Notes: generated by a model not told the origin, from the letters alone. A stretch of DNA of 64,000 bases from Aliikangiella sp. G2MR2-5 (GCF_015687155.1 NZ_JADPQF010000005.1:62001-126000); one strand, 5' to 3'. Counted from the first letter of the stretch, positions 54,179 through 64,000 are shown. Numbers and translations are program-made.

Positions 54179-57004
54179 ATGAACAAATTTAAGCCCAGCA
54201 AGCTGACACTCGCTATATTGTCCAGTGGAATGATTGCGCTCGCTACTCCGGCTCTCGCTTATCAGGAAGCAGAGGAGGAAGAGGTCAAAGCCGAAGAAGT
54301 TACACAAGAGAGTCAGGAAGAGCAAGTCCTGACAATTACTGGTATTCGTGGAAGTTTGATTCGGTCTCAAGCCGTTAAGAGAAACTCTTCATCAATCGTT
54401 GAAGCGATTTCTGCGGAAGATATTGGCAAACTACCTGACTCTTCAATAGCAGAGTCAATTGCCAGAATGCCGGGTATCGCTGCTCAGCGACTTGACGGCC
54501 GAGCAAGTCGTGTTGCTATTCGAGGGTTTGGTGAAAATCACAGTGGTACAACATTAAATGGTCGCGAGCAGGTTTCTATTAGCGATAATCGTGGCGTCGA
54601 ATTTGATTTATATCCATCTGAAATTATGTCAGGTGTAACTGTTTATAAAACGCCGAATGCGACTCTGGATGCCGAAGGAATTGCTGGCTCAATTGATTTG
54701 CAAACCATTCGTCCTCTTTCTGCTTATGGGAAAAATAAATTTCAGATAAATGGTCTTTATGAGCAAACCAGTCTCGATAAATTAAATCCGGACGGTGATG
54801 ACAGGGGCATGAGCGGTTCATTATTTTATATGGACAAATTTGCGAATGATACTTTAGGGCTTGCTGTAGCCTATGCAAATAAAAATTCTCCTAATCAGGA
54901 AAAACGTTGGGCGACCTGGGGTTATCCGACTTTTAATGTTGACGGCACTGACTATTCCGTATTGGGTGGCGCAAAGCCATTTGTTCGTTCATCCATGCTA
55001 GAGCGCGAGTCGTTGATGGCAGTAGTTGAGTACGCACCTAATGACGATCTCCACCTGACTGTAGATTTACTTAATGTCGATTTTAAAGATGAAAAAATTC
55101 TTCGTGGGATTGAAATTCCATTTGCCTGGGGACAAGGAAGTGTTAGTGGGCTTGCTGTAGATTCTGCGACTGGCTTTGTTACTGAAGCTTTGACTCAAGG
55201 GCAAAGGGTTGTCGTCCGTAATGATTACGAAACTCGTGAAGCAGATTTAAACTCTTTCGGTGTAAATCTGGAGTGGGCGGCAAGTAACTCTTTGATGTTA
55301 GAGTTTGATGCGAGCTATTCTAAAGTAGAACGTGATGTGTTCAGCTTTGAAAGTTATGCAGGAACAGGCCGCGGCGACTCTAATGGTGTCGCTGACAATA
55401 TTGGCTATGTTTTCAACGGCGGTAATACGGGTGCGACTTTTTCTCATGGACTGGACTATAGCGATTTCAATTTGATTCAGCTTGGTGGTCCTTTAACCTG
55501 GGGTTGGAGTTCTGCGCTCAATGAGCAATATGGCCTTGGCGGAACCGAATGGGAGAATACTGCTCAAGATGGTTTCTTGAATGCGCCTAGCATTGATGAC
55601 GAACTGACCGCTTTAAAGTTTGCTGCAACCCAGGAATTGAACAACGAACTTTTCTCAAAAGTAACTTATGGCGTGTCTTACCGTGACCGTGAAAAGAACA
55701 AATATTCTAGAGGGTATTATCTAACGCTTGCTGATTTCTCATTGGATAATCCAGGTACAGTGGTTGTTCCTGAGCAGTATCGTCTAGGAAGCGCTAATCT
55801 AGATTTTATTGGAATGGGCAATATGATTGCCTATAACTCACTCGCATTTCTTAATGATGGTGGATATAACCTTTTAGACGAAGCATTAACCGGAATTCAG
55901 CACCTGACTAAGTCTTATCAGGTAGCGGAGGAAGTTACTTCTGCGTTTATTTCTGCACAAATTGATACTGAAGTCGCTGATATGATGTTAACTGGTGATG
56001 TTGGTGTGCGGTACGTAAGAACAAAACAAACTTCAAACGGTTATTCTGGTGCAGTTGTTGACGGTATAGTTGAAACAGTTCCTAACTCGGAAGAGCATGA
56101 CTATACCAATATTCTGCCGAGTTTGAATCTTGCATTGCATTTGGATGAGAGGCAAAAAGTTCGTTTCGGTGCAGCGAAAACAATTTCCCGCCCGCGTATG
56201 GATCAGATGAATGCTTCTGTTCAAACGACTTACAACAATACTCCTGATGCTAATGGCAACTACTGGTCTGTTAGTGGTGGCAATACTTCGCTCGAGCCAA
56301 TAGAGGCAACCGGGTTTGATTTAACCTACGACAACTATTTTACTGATGATAGTTACTTCTCTGCCGCGTACTTTCATAAAAGTCTGGATAGCTGGATCTT
56401 CCCTGGAAGTTACGCAATTGATATGACAGGTGTCGCCGACCCTGCAACCGGAGAAGTGCCGCCTTCTTCCAATTCCGCGGGAACTCGTTATGGTGAAGTT
56501 AACGGTGGTGATGGAACCTTGAAAGGTCTCGAACTTTCGCTTGCTTTATCGCTTGGGGTTATCGATGACAGTCTTGATGGATTCGGAATTTTAGCTAGTC
56601 ACACAATCATTGACCTTGACATGGTGGATCAAAATGGCAATGAATTTATGATCCCTGGCTTGTCAGAAAAGATCCAGTCATTCACTGGCTACTATGAAAA
56701 AAATGGCTTTTCTTTCCGTGCCAGTATGCGAAAACGTGATGATTTTAGTGGCGACGTTTATGGTCTTGGATTCAACACTGATCAGGTAGCTATTGTTGGT
56801 GAAACTATTTGGGATGCTCAAATCGGTTTTGATTTCGGCGAAGCAGGCATTCGATCTTTAGATGGCTTGTCTATATATCTGCAAGGTTTGAATATCAACG
56901 ATGAACCATTCAAATCTCTCAGCGGTGACAATTCACTGCAAGTTAGAGACTATCAGGAATACGGGAGCACTTACCTGTTAGGCTTTAGCTACAAAATACA
57001 ATAG
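54179..57004 (+). CDS. TonB-dependent receptor, probably for maltodextrins
   Basis: The 941-residue outer-membrane receptor has a signal peptide ending at PALA and an acidic linker, then a TonB-box-like VLTITGIRGS. The plug domain follows (DIGKLPDSSIAESIARMPGI, GENHSGTTLNGREQ) and then a large barrel ending YLLGFSYKIQ. The subtype, with IRGSL and SIAESIARMPG, is that of carbohydrate receptors such as Caulobacter MalA. The genes behind it are starch-degrading enzymes, so a maltodextrin substrate is likely. The ribosome binding site is strong (AAGGGGAGGA). Regulation by the operator at 53978 is inferred. A good terminator follows at 57024. Confidence 0.92.
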   Translation: MNKFKPSKLTLAILSSGMIALATPALAYQEAEEEEVKAEEVTQESQEEQVLTITGIRGSLIRSQAVKRNSSSIVEAISAEDIGKLPDSSIAESIARMPGIAAQRLDGRASRVAIRGFGENHSGTTLNGREQVSISDNRGVEFDLYPSEIMSGVTVYKTPNATLDAEGIAGSIDLQTIRPLSAYGKNKFQINGLYEQTSLDKLNPDGDDRGMSGSLFYMDKFANDTLGLAVAYANKNSPNQEKRWATWGYPTFNVDGTDYSVLGGAKPFVRSSMLERESLMAVVEYAPNDDLHLTVDLLNVDFKDEKILRGIEIPFAWGQGSVSGLAVDSATGFVTEALTQGQRVVVRNDYETREADLNSFGVNLEWAASNSLMLEFDASYSKVERDVFSFESYAGTGRGDSNGVADNIGYVFNGGNTGATFSHGLDYSDFNLIQLGGPLTWGWSSALNEQYGLGGTEWENTAQDGFLNAPSIDDELTALKFAATQELNNELFSKVTYGVSYRDREKNKYSRGYYLTLADFSLDNPGTVVVPEQYRLGSANLDFIGMGNMIAYNSLAFLNDGGYNLLDEALTGIQHLTKSYQVAEEVTSAFISAQIDTEVADMMLTGDVGVRYVRTKQTSNGYSGAVVDGIVETVPNSEEHDYTNILPSLNLALHLDERQKVRFGAAKTISRPRMDQMNASVQTTYNNTPDANGNYWSVSGGNTSLEPIEATGFDLTYDNYFTDDSYFSAAYFHKSLDSWIFPGSYAIDMTGVADPATGEVPPSSNSAGTRYGEVNGGDGTLKGLELSLALSLGVIDDSLDGFGILASHTIIDLDMVDQNGNEFMIPGLSEKIQSFTGYYEKNGFSFRASMRKRDDFSGDVYGLGFNTDQVAIVGETIWDAQIGFDFGEAGIRSLDGLSIYLQGLNINDEPFKSLSGDNSLQVRDYQEYGSTYLLGFSYKIQ

Positions 57005-57023
57005 AATATTTTCTATCCCATTT

Positions 57024-57059
57024 AGCCCTTGCAATCACGTATTACAAGGGCTTTTTTTT
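57024..57059 (+). terminator. Intrinsic terminator after the TonB receptor gene
   Basis: AGCCCTTGCAAT and ATTACAAGGGCT pair in a 12-bp stem with one mismatch and a 5-base loop, followed by eight T. It lies 20 bases past the receptor's stop; read-through into the halogenase-like gene would be partial. Confidence 0.88.
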
Positions 57060-57137
57060 ACCTGAAATTTTAAGTTTTCTTTTGGGGAAAGAATTATTCG
57101 AAAACTTTAGATCTTTGGAAATTGAGAGGAACGGTCA

Positions 57138-58631
57138 ATGCGCAGTCAAGCGATTAAAAAAGTGGTCATTGTTGGCGGCGGAACGGCCGGCTGGATAACG
57201 GCATCGTTACTCGCCAAAGTTCTGGGTAAAGTCATTGATATCACTCTGATAGAGTCCAGTAAAATAGGAACTATCGGGGTTGGTGAAGCAACTATTCCGC
57301 CGATCATTGCCTTTAATAATGCGTTAGGTATCAATGAAAAAGAATTTATCCGTGCGACTCAGGCGACAATTAAACTCGGGATTCAGTTTGAGAATTGGGG
57401 ACGCATGGGCGATAGCTATATGCACGCTTTTGGCGATATCGGGAAAAATTTTCCTTTTTGTGAGTTTCATCATTTTTGGGTCAAGACTCGACGGATGGGG
57501 ATGCAATCGGATTTCTGGGATTTTTCTCTGAATTTCCAGGCCGCGAAGCAGAATAAATTTCAGGCGATCGCTGGAATTAAGGGAACCAACCTTCCGGGAA
57601 TACAGTACGCCTATCATTTTGATGCCTCTCTGTATGCAAAATTTTTAAGCGAATATTCCAGGTCGTCGGGAGTAGAGCTAATCGATGGCATTGTCGAAAA
57701 AGTTAATCTTAATTCTGAAGATGGCTTCGTCGATTCGATCCAGGTCGATAGCGGCGAAACGATTGCAGGTGATCTTTTTATCGATTGTACCGGATTAAAA
57801 TCGCTACTAATTGAACAAACATTGAATACCGGGTTTGATGATTGGTCACACTGGTTGCCATGTAATCGCGCAGTCGCCGTTCAAAGCGAAAATGGTAAAT
57901 TTCTTAGTCCCTATACTCGTTCTATTGCTCACGAAGCGGGTTGGCAATGGCAAATCCCCTTGCAACACCGTACTGGCAACGGATTGGTTTTTTCGGATAT
58001 GCATTTAAGTGACGAGCAGGCGATTGAAAAATTGCTCGCTAATATTGAGGGACAAACGCTTACTGATCCCAAAGTGATCCCTTATCGAACCGGAAAGCGA
58101 CGTAAACAATGGAATCGCAATGTAATCGCTATCGGACTATCGGCCGGATTTTTTGAACCGTTGGAATCGACCAATATTCACTTGATCCAGACCGCTGCGA
58201 TTCGCTTGTTAAAGCTATTTCCTCATAACGGGATTACAGAGAGTGAAGTAACTGAATATAACCAACAAACGCAGTCTGAATATGAGCGTATTCGTGATTT
58301 TGTGATACTCCATTATAAACAAACCGAAAGAAACGATTCCGATTTTTGGCGGCAGTGTCACCGAATGGATGTACCGGAAAGCTTGTCGCAACGGATGGCT
58401 TTGTTTAAATCAACCGGCAAGGTATTTCGAACCCAGGACGAACTCTTTACCGAAGTCGCATGGAAGCAGGTGTTAATCGGTCAGGGGGCAATACCGGAAG
58501 ACTATCATCCCATGGCGGATACATTGAGCGAACAACAACTAAAAGATTTGTTATCAAGCTTGAAAACCCTTATCGGACGTACGGTTGAAGCAATGCCTAC
58601 GCATGAGAGTTTTCTGGATAGTCTTCAATAA
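57138..58631 (+). CDS. Flavin-dependent tryptophan-halogenase-like protein
   Basis: The 497-residue protein has the FAD-binding [17 protein letters not shown] motif, the halogenase loop GVGEATIPP and the catalytic Lys79 ([12 protein letters not shown]). It also has the second signature WQWQIP (residues 269-274) and the active-site Glu343 in PLESTNIH. Lys79 is the residue that forms the chloramine or guides HOCl in PrnA and RebH. It lies in a maltodextrin locus between the TonB receptor and the GH13 gene. Such halogenase homologues are common in polysaccharide loci of marine proteobacteria and their substrates are unknown. A natural indole substrate is therefore not assured. Confidence 0.9.
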   Translation: MRSQAIKKVVIVGGGTAGWITASLLAKVLGKVIDITLIESSKIGTIGVGEATIPPIIAFNNALGINEKEFIRATQATIKLGIQFENWGRMGDSYMHAFGDIGKNFPFCEFHHFWVKTRRMGMQSDFWDFSLNFQAAKQNKFQAIAGIKGTNLPGIQYAYHFDASLYAKFLSEYSRSSGVELIDGIVEKVNLNSEDGFVDSIQVDSGETIAGDLFIDCTGLKSLLIEQTLNTGFDDWSHWLPCNRAVAVQSENGKFLSPYTRSIAHEAGWQWQIPLQHRTGNGLVFSDMHLSDEQAIEKLLANIEGQTLTDPKVIPYRTGKRRKQWNRNVIAIGLSAGFFEPLESTNIHLIQTAAIRLLKLFPHNGITESEVTEYNQQTQSEYERIRDFVILHYKQTERNDSDFWRQCHRMDVPESLSQRMALFKSTGKVFRTQDELFTEVAWKQVLIGQGAIPEDYHPMADTLSEQQLKDLLSSLKTLIGRTVEAMPTHESFLDSLQ

Positions 58632-58657
58632 TTCTGTTAGCTGCTAATATTAACTTT

Positions 58658-58672
58658 TGAATACGTATGCAT
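58658..58672. promoter_or_regulatory. LacI-type operator ahead of the GH13 gene
   Basis: TGAATACGTATGCAT matches the sequence at 53978-53992 base for base. It sits 84 bases before the GH13 start codon, where a repressor would block transcription. TGCATACC next to it may extend the site. Confidence 0.72.
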
Positions 58673-58755
58673 TGCATACCCAAATTTTCAAAAGATGCTT
58701 ATGATTTAATTCGAGAACGAAAAATAATCAAAATAACAAGCAAAGCTGGATCTAA

Positions 58756-60663
58756 ATGAATCGAAATCAACATTATTTAAAACGCCTGTTCGTAGAAGGC
58801 CTTGTTATACCAAATATCTGGCTTTGGGTATTGCTTTTTAGCCTGAGCGCCGCAGCCGAATCGCAATCAAATAATGTCATCAAAGTTGAGCCGCCTTTCT
58901 GGTGGTCGGCAATGAAAGCCTCCAACGTGCAATTAATGCTGAGCGGGAAAAATGTCTCCCGATTTAATCCTGAAATACTTTCCAACAGGATTAAGCTGGT
59001 TTCGACCGAAAAAACGGACAATCCTGACTATTTTTTTCTCAACCTCGAACTGAAAGATACGCCTCCGGGTCTCTACAAAATAGAGTTGACAGATGGAAGT
59101 CAGAAGCAATGGATCGAATACGAACTAAAGGCGCGAAAAGATGAGAGTGAGCGACGTCAGGGATTTAGCGCGCGAGATGTCATTTATCTGGTTACACCGG
59201 ATCGTTTTGCCAATGGTGATGTAACCAACGATACCATTGATACTATTGATGAAAAGATTGAAAGGAGTAATCCCGGAGCGCGGCACGGCGGTGATATTCT
59301 GGGAATCATTCAACATCTTGACTATATCAAAGACATGGGGTTTACCAAGCTTTGGGTAAATCCTGTATTGGAAAACAACCGTGCCGACTATTCATATCAC
59401 GGATACGGTATTACCGATCTCTATAAAGTCGATCCCCGTTTTGGTTCTATAGACGACTATCTCGCTTTGGCTAAAAAAGCGAAACAAAAAGGAATTGGTT
59501 TAATCAAAGATCTGGTACCCAATCATATTGGCTTAAATCATTCCTGGATGAAAAATCTGCCTGCTAATGACTGGGTTAACTACGGCAAGGAATTTAAGCC
59601 GACTAATCACAGGCGTGAAGCCTTGCACGATCCCCATGCCGCAATTGAAGATAAAGAAAAGTTTGTCAGAGGCTGGTTTGTTCCGACCATGCCTGATTTG
59701 AATCAGGTTAACCCGCTGGTAAGCCGATATCTGATACAAAATGCTATCTGGTGGGTGGAATACGCTGACTTATCAGGATTGAGAATCGATACCTTTCCTT
59801 ATTCCGATAAGAATTTCCTCAGCGACTTCACTGGTGCGATTTTAAGTGAGTATCCTCATCTTTCAATTGTTGGTGAGGAGTGGAGTTTGAATCCATCACT
59901 AATCGCCTACTGGCAAAAGGGTACGCGGCGTCATGACGATTATCAATCGAGTCTTACTTCGGTGATGGACTTTCCACTGCAGGACGCCCTAGTAAAAGCG
60001 CTGACTGAAAATGAATCATGGAAAGATGGACTACGTCGCCTCTATGGAAGTCTGGCTTCTGATTTTGTTTATCCTGCACCGATGGACATTATGGTATTTG
60101 CCGACAATCACGATATGAGTCGAATACACACTCAATTGGGACACGACGTCGAGCTGACTAAAATGGCGATGACTTTTATTCTGACGACGCGTGGAATACC
60201 ACAGTTTTTTTACGGTAGCGAAATATTGATGTCGAATCCGGGTACCGATGCCCACGGTGTAATCCGTAGCGATTTTCCCGGTGGATGGGATGGTGACAGT
60301 GTTAATGCCTTTAGCGGTGAAAATCTGACCAAAGAGCAGTCAGAGTTTCAGGCATTTATCAAAAATCTTTTGAACTGGCGCAAACAGTCAAAAGCGATCA
60401 CATTGGGTAAGCTTACCCATTTTGCCCCTGAAAATGGTGTCTATACCTATTTTCGATATTATCAAAACGAGATCGTGATGGTAGTCCTCAATAAAAATGA
60501 GCAGCCGATAGAAGTTTATAGTGAAGACTATGCTTCGGTTTTATCAAAAGCACTGTCCAAAATAAATAGCGGTACTAATGTTTTGAGCAAAGTGAAAGTT
60601 AAGCTCAATCAACCGATTAAGGTTAAAGCTAAAAGTTCTCTGGTAGTGGAGATTAAATTTTAA
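58756..60663 (+). CDS. GH13 alpha-amylase-family enzyme (cyclomaltodextrinase/neopullulanase-like)
   Basis: The 635-residue protein starts with a hydrophobic export signal (PNIWLWVLLFSLSAAA) and an N-terminal beta-sandwich domain of about 110 residues (WWSAMKASNVQLMLSG), as in neopullulanase-like enzymes. The catalytic barrel follows. The nucleophile is Asp345 in LRIDTFPYSD, the acid/base Glu374 in VGEEW and the third acid Asp453 in DNHDMSR. GHG-type conserved region I is KDLVPNHIGLNH. It should cleave maltodextrins or cyclodextrins in the periplasm or on the surface. Its TAA overlaps the ATG of the GH31 gene (TAATG), so the two are translationally coupled. The operator at 58658 lies ahead. 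Confidence 0.94.
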   Translation: MNRNQHYLKRLFVEGLVIPNIWLWVLLFSLSAAAESQSNNVIKVEPPFWWSAMKASNVQLMLSGKNVSRFNPEILSNRIKLVSTEKTDNPDYFFLNLELKDTPPGLYKIELTDGSQKQWIEYELKARKDESERRQGFSARDVIYLVTPDRFANGDVTNDTIDTIDEKIERSNPGARHGGDILGIIQHLDYIKDMGFTKLWVNPVLENNRADYSYHGYGITDLYKVDPRFGSIDDYLALAKKAKQKGIGLIKDLVPNHIGLNHSWMKNLPANDWVNYGKEFKPTNHRREALHDPHAAIEDKEKFVRGWFVPTMPDLNQVNPLVSRYLIQNAIWWVEYADLSGLRIDTFPYSDKNFLSDFTGAILSEYPHLSIVGEEWSLNPSLIAYWQKGTRRHDDYQSSLTSVMDFPLQDALVKALTENESWKDGLRRLYGSLASDFVYPAPMDIMVFADNHDMSRIHTQLGHDVELTKMAMTFILTTRGIPQFFYGSEILMSNPGTDAHGVIRSDFPGGWDGDSVNAFSGENLTKEQSEFQAFIKNLLNWRKQSKAITLGKLTHFAPENGVYTYFRYYQNEIVMVVLNKNEQPIEVYSEDYASVLSKALSKINSGTNVLSKVKVKLNQPIKVKAKSSLVVEIKF

Positions 60664-63092
60664 TGGATAAGGTTTTTCGGTTAGTCGGCCTTTTAGCGAC
60701 TTTATTGATATTAAGCGCGTGCAGCGGACTCGTCGTTGAAACGCCTGGCGTTAGCTTTGATCAGCAGAGGAATCAGCTCACCTTAAAGCACGCGGGGCAA
60801 ACGGTTGTTTTTAGCGCACCGGATAGCTACACCATCGAAGTTAATTATCCTGAGCTGGACTTTAAAGGATTCCCTTCTTTTGCTAAAAAAGAGTCGAGTC
60901 AAAACGTTCGTGCAAATTATCGGATAGAGCAGGAATCACTGACTTTTAAAACTGAAGAAATCACAGTGAAATACCGATTTGCCGATGGAGTGATTAGTTT
61001 TTACCGGGGCGGTGAGCTATTAAGTCAGCAAATGTCTGTGATAAAAGAGCAGGAAAAAATCGGGTTTGAATTTAGTTTGGTTGCAGATGAAAAGTTGATT
61101 GGCGGTGGACAGCGTGTACTCGGGCAGAGTGAGCAGGGCATGAACCGTCGAGGATATCGTATACCTCTTTATAATCGCGCCCACTACGGTTATGAAACTC
61201 ATTCAGAGCAAATGTATTTCAGTCTTCCTGCGATTATTTCCGACAAAAAGTACATGATTACTTTCGACAACGCTGCGTCCGGTTTTCTGGATATGGGGAA
61301 AACTAAAAGAGACAGTCTCGTATTTGAAGCCAAAGGTGGACGAGCGGCTTATCTGTTTACATTGGCAAACAGCTATCCAGAGCTAATCAGAAATTATACT
61401 CACGTTTCGGGAAGACAACCTATGCCGCCCCGTTGGGCGCTGGGAAATTATGCGTCTCGATTTGGTTATCGGAACCAGAAAGAAGTGCTTGAAACTATCG
61501 AACGCTTTATCGCTATGGATATCCCTCTTGATGTATTAATTCTCGATCTTTATTGGTTTGGACCGGATATCAAAGGTCACATGGGAAATCTTGACTGGGA
61601 TAAAGAAGCGTTCCCTGAGCCGGAAAAAATGATTGCGGAATTAAAGGAAAAAGGCGTCAAAACAATTCCAATTACGGAACCCTTTGTTTTATCCAGCTCA
61701 AAACGCTGGCAGGAAGCGGTTGAAAACCAGGTGTTGGCGAAAAACGAAGAAGGTGAACCTTATCGTTTCGATTTTTATTTTGGCAATACCGGGCTAGTTG
61801 ATGTTTTCGATGGACAATCCCAGCAATGGTTTTGGCAAAAGTATGAAAGTTTATTCAAGCAAGGGATTGCAGGAACATGGGGGGACCTGGGGGAGCCGGA
61901 AGTACACCCCGACGATATTCTTCACCATCTTTCCAGGTTAAACATAATTGCAAGAGGCGATGAGCTACACAATGCTTATGGACACCAGTGGGCCAAAATG
62001 GTTTTTGAGAATCAGCGCAAACTAGATCCTGAAGTCCGTCCATTTATTATGATGCGTTCGGGATTTGCCGGTTCGCAGCGTTACGGGATGATACCCTGGA
62101 CAGGTGATGTGAATCGAAGCTGGGGAGGTTTGAAGCCTCAGGTTGAATTGAGTCTACAGATGGGAATGCTTGGAATGGCTTACAATCATTCCGATCTGGG
62201 CGGTTTTGCCGGAGGAGAGGCTTTTGATAAAGAGCTTTATATTCGCTGGCTTGAGTATGGCGTTTTTCAACCCGTTTTTCGTCCCCATGCTCAGGAGCAT
62301 ATAGCGCCGGAACCCATTTTTCACGATAAAGAAACTCGGGATATTGTGCGAGATTATATCAAGTTACGTTATCAACTGTTGCCCTATCTCTACACAATGG
62401 TTTATGACAATGCGACCTCGGGTTTACCATTGATGCGTCCGCTATCTTTTCTGGATGAAACAAGCGATAACTATTTTAATAACATTTCAAGCTATTTATG
62501 GGGTGATGCATTTTTAATCGCCCCGATAGTCAATCCCGGACTGGATAAAAAATCGGTCAATCTGCCGGAAGGTGTCTGGTTTAATTTTTGGAGTGAACAG
62601 AAGATCGAAGGTGGACGCAAAGTTGATATTCCTGTTTCCATCGAACAAATTCCGGTTTTGGTTAAGGCCGGGGCTTTTGTTCCTATGGTCGATGCGGTTC
62701 AAAGTACCAAAGATTACTCAAGCAAAAGACTTTACCTGCATTATTTTGCCGACAAGTCGGTAAACACAAGTCAGGGAAAAATGTTTGAAGACGATGGCGA
62801 AAGCTTTAACTCATTAAAAAACGGCGAATTCGAACTTCTTCATTTTACAGCGTATCATCAGGAGGGAAAGCTGGATTTTTCATTCGAGCGTGAAACCCAG
62901 GGCTATCGCGGAATGCCCGAAACTCGAAAGGTAAATCTGGTTGTTCATGGTGTCGAGAAAATGCCTGCCAAAATCATGGTCGATGGCAAAGTTGTCGAAC
63001 CGGGAATAATCGAGTTCAACAAGAAAAAACGTCAAGTCAGTATCCCTGTAGATTGGAATCATTCGCTAACTTCAATTGTGATCGAAAAATAG
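60663..63092 (+). CDS. GH31 alpha-glucosidase lipoprotein
   Basis: The lipobox LSAC at the N-terminus (LATLLILSACSG) makes this an exported lipoprotein of 809 residues. The N-terminal galactose-mutarotase-like sandwich is followed by the GH31 barrel. The nucleophile Asp408 is in TWGDLGEPE and the acid/base Asp482 in PWTGDVNRSWGGL; DLYWFGPDIKGHMGNLDWD marks the earlier barrel strand. C-terminal sandwich domains follow. The enzyme should release glucose from the ends of maltodextrins. It overlaps the preceding GH13 stop and is 14 bases ahead of the next GH13 gene, so all three form one operon. Confidence 0.94.
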   Translation: MDKVFRLVGLLATLLILSACSGLVVETPGVSFDQQRNQLTLKHAGQTVVFSAPDSYTIEVNYPELDFKGFPSFAKKESSQNVRANYRIEQESLTFKTEEITVKYRFADGVISFYRGGELLSQQMSVIKEQEKIGFEFSLVADEKLIGGGQRVLGQSEQGMNRRGYRIPLYNRAHYGYETHSEQMYFSLPAIISDKKYMITFDNAASGFLDMGKTKRDSLVFEAKGGRAAYLFTLANSYPELIRNYTHVSGRQPMPPRWALGNYASRFGYRNQKEVLETIERFIAMDIPLDVLILDLYWFGPDIKGHMGNLDWDKEAFPEPEKMIAELKEKGVKTIPITEPFVLSSSKRWQEAVENQVLAKNEEGEPYRFDFYFGNTGLVDVFDGQSQQWFWQKYESLFKQGIAGTWGDLGEPEVHPDDILHHLSRLNIIARGDELHNAYGHQWAKMVFENQRKLDPEVRPFIMMRSGFAGSQRYGMIPWTGDVNRSWGGLKPQVELSLQMGMLGMAYNHSDLGGFAGGEAFDKELYIRWLEYGVFQPVFRPHAQEHIAPEPIFHDKETRDIVRDYIKLRYQLLPYLYTMVYDNATSGLPLMRPLSFLDETSDNYFNNISSYLWGDAFLIAPIVNPGLDKKSVNLPEGVWFNFWSEQKIEGGRKVDIPVSIEQIPVLVKAGAFVPMVDAVQSTKDYSSKRLYLHYFADKSVNTSQGKMFEDDGESFNSLKNGEFELLHFTAYHQEGKLDFSFERETQGYRGMPETRKVNLVVHGVEKMPAKIMVDGKVVEPGIIEFNKKKRQVSIPVDWNHSLTSIVIEK

Positions 63093-63106
63093 GCCGTTTT
63101 AATAAA

Positions 63107-64000
63107 ATGAAAATAAATAATAAACATCCGGGCAGTTCGGCTCTGTTAATTCTTTTCTCATTGGGATTATCGTCTTGCGTCGATTTTTCAGAAAGAGCAA
63201 ACCACACAGAACAAAGAGCGATTCAAAGCTCGGCGGCCAGTTCGCATCAGCAAAACACGGCACACAAGAAAGTTATTTATCAGGTATTTACTCGTTTATT
63301 CGGTAATCGAAATACAACCAATAAACCCTGGGGAACGATCGAAGAAAACGGCGTCGGTAAATTCAACGACTTTACCGATGAAGCTCTCAAAGCGATTAAG
63401 GGGTATGGGACTACTCATATCTGGTATACCGGCGTACCCCATCATGCCTTGGTTGGAGATTACACTCAGTATGGTATTAGCAACGACGATCCCGATGTGG
63501 TGAAAGGGCGTGCAGGCTCTCCTTATGCGGTTAAAGATTATTACAACGTGAATCCCGACCTGGCCGTTGATCCCCGTAATCGTCTTCAGGAGTTTCAATA
63601 TTTAATCGAAAGAACTCATAATCATGGAATGAAAGTAATTATTGATATTGTACCTAATCATGTAGCTAGAAATTACCACTCGAATAGCAGACCTGAAGGT
63701 GTTAATGATTTTGGGGCTAGCGATGATACCAGTGTAGCTTACAAGCGAGATAACAATTTTTACTATATTGTTGGTGAAGATTTTAAAGTACCTGAAGCGA
63801 TTAATGGCTATCGTCCCCTGAATGGAGAAGCGCACCCTTTGGTCGACGGGATATTTAAGGAGAGTCCGGCTAAATGGACCGGCAATGGTTCAAGAAAATC
63901 ACAGCCTTCAGCCGATGACTGGTATGAAACTGTTAAAATCAACTATGGTGTTAAGCCGGACGGTAGCTATGATTTTGAACGGTTACCCGACTCACTCAAA
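63107..64000 (+). CDS. GH13 alpha-amylase lipoprotein (C-terminus cut by window edge)
   Basis: The frame starts with ATG at 63107 and is open for 298 codons to the window end. The signal peptide ends at a lipobox (LFSLGLSSC). The barrel begins with VIYQVFTRLFGN. Region I is present as IIDIVPNHVARN; the catalytic Asp and Glu residues would lie beyond the edge. HIWYTGVPHHA and GSPYAVKDYYNVNPDL are typical of exported amylases. It is the third enzyme of the maltodextrin operon, 14 bases after the GH31 stop. It was not seen as a closed frame because it has no stop inside the window. Confidence 0.9.
   Translation, partial: MKINNKHPGSSALLILFSLGLSSCVDFSERANHTEQRAIQSSAASSHQQNTAHKKVIYQVFTRLFGNRNTTNKPWGTIEENGVGKFNDFTDEALKAIKGYGTTHIWYTGVPHHALVGDYTQYGISNDDPDVVKGRAGSPYAVKDYYNVNPDLAVDPRNRLQEFQYLIERTHNHGMKVIIDIVPNHVARNYHSNSRPEGVNDFGASDDTSVAYKRDNNFYYIVGEDFKVPEAINGYRPLNGEAHPLVDGIFKESPAKWTGNGSRKSQPSADDWYETVKINYGVKPDGSYDFERLPDSLK

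Noticed and set aside
1-64000. CRISPR arrays, tRNA, rRNA, phage or transposase genes
   Set aside because: I found no regularly spaced repeats, cloverleaf-like or rRNA-like segments, transposase or integrase motifs.

Overview
The window looks like chromosomal DNA of a marine, heterotrophic gammaproteobacterium. Signs of this are AT-rich coding sequence, several TonB-dependent receptors, many Sec-exported lipoproteins and hydrolases, a PUL-like maltodextrin locus and an IcmF-type mutase. A relative of Kangiellaceae/Alteromonadales is my inference from protein style only. I see no rRNA, tRNA, CRISPR array, prophage or insertion sequence.

Layout. 1-1387 (minus, cut by the left edge): secreted metzincin-type zinc protease. 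1831-3912: exported prolyl oligopeptidase. 4227-9537: GABA catabolism block (Lrp/AsnC regulator, gabD, gabT, GabR-like regulator with an extra C-terminal domain). 9814-20699: nitrilase-family amidase, TonB receptor, TPR-sulfotransferase, a serine hydrolase, an MFS transporter and a second, longer paralogous serine hydrolase; this looks like one uptake-and-processing cluster for an unknown substrate. 20777-25764 (minus): unknown exported protein and an Rhs protein with a short tail. 26160-29537 (minus): fused acyl-CoA mutase IcmF. 30023-35944: small membrane protein, then a three-gene set of two exported phosphatase-kinase fusion paralogues around a nucleotide-transporter-like protein. 36001-39279 (minus): tricorn-like protease. 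39501-43009: unknown exported protein, histone-deacetylase-family hydrolase, CoA-transferase/GNAT fusion. 43327-46865: two DAHP synthases flanking a glycerophosphodiesterase, the first preceded by a Phe/Tyr-rich small ORF. 47101-53244: two serine hydrolases, a TPR/transglutaminase-like lipoprotein, a small barrel protein, a DUF2797 protein and a small lipoprotein. 54179-64000: maltodextrin locus (TonB receptor, tryptophan-halogenase-like protein, GH13, GH31, second GH13 cut by the right edge) with a shared LacI-type operator sequence at two promoters.

The most striking find is 30619-35944. Both flanking proteins are exported and share one architecture, a Shewanella-like PPP phosphatase domain followed by a kinase-fold domain. 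They have decayed in opposite halves: the first keeps the phosphatase motifs and has lost the kinase residues; the second keeps the kinase residues and has lost every phosphatase motif. Between them lies an NTT (ATP/ADP carrier)-like transporter with a C-terminal Ig-like domain. Together they suggest a periplasmic phosphorylation/dephosphorylation system with its own nucleotide supply. The second find of note is a possible aromatic-amino-acid attenuation leader before a DAHP synthase.
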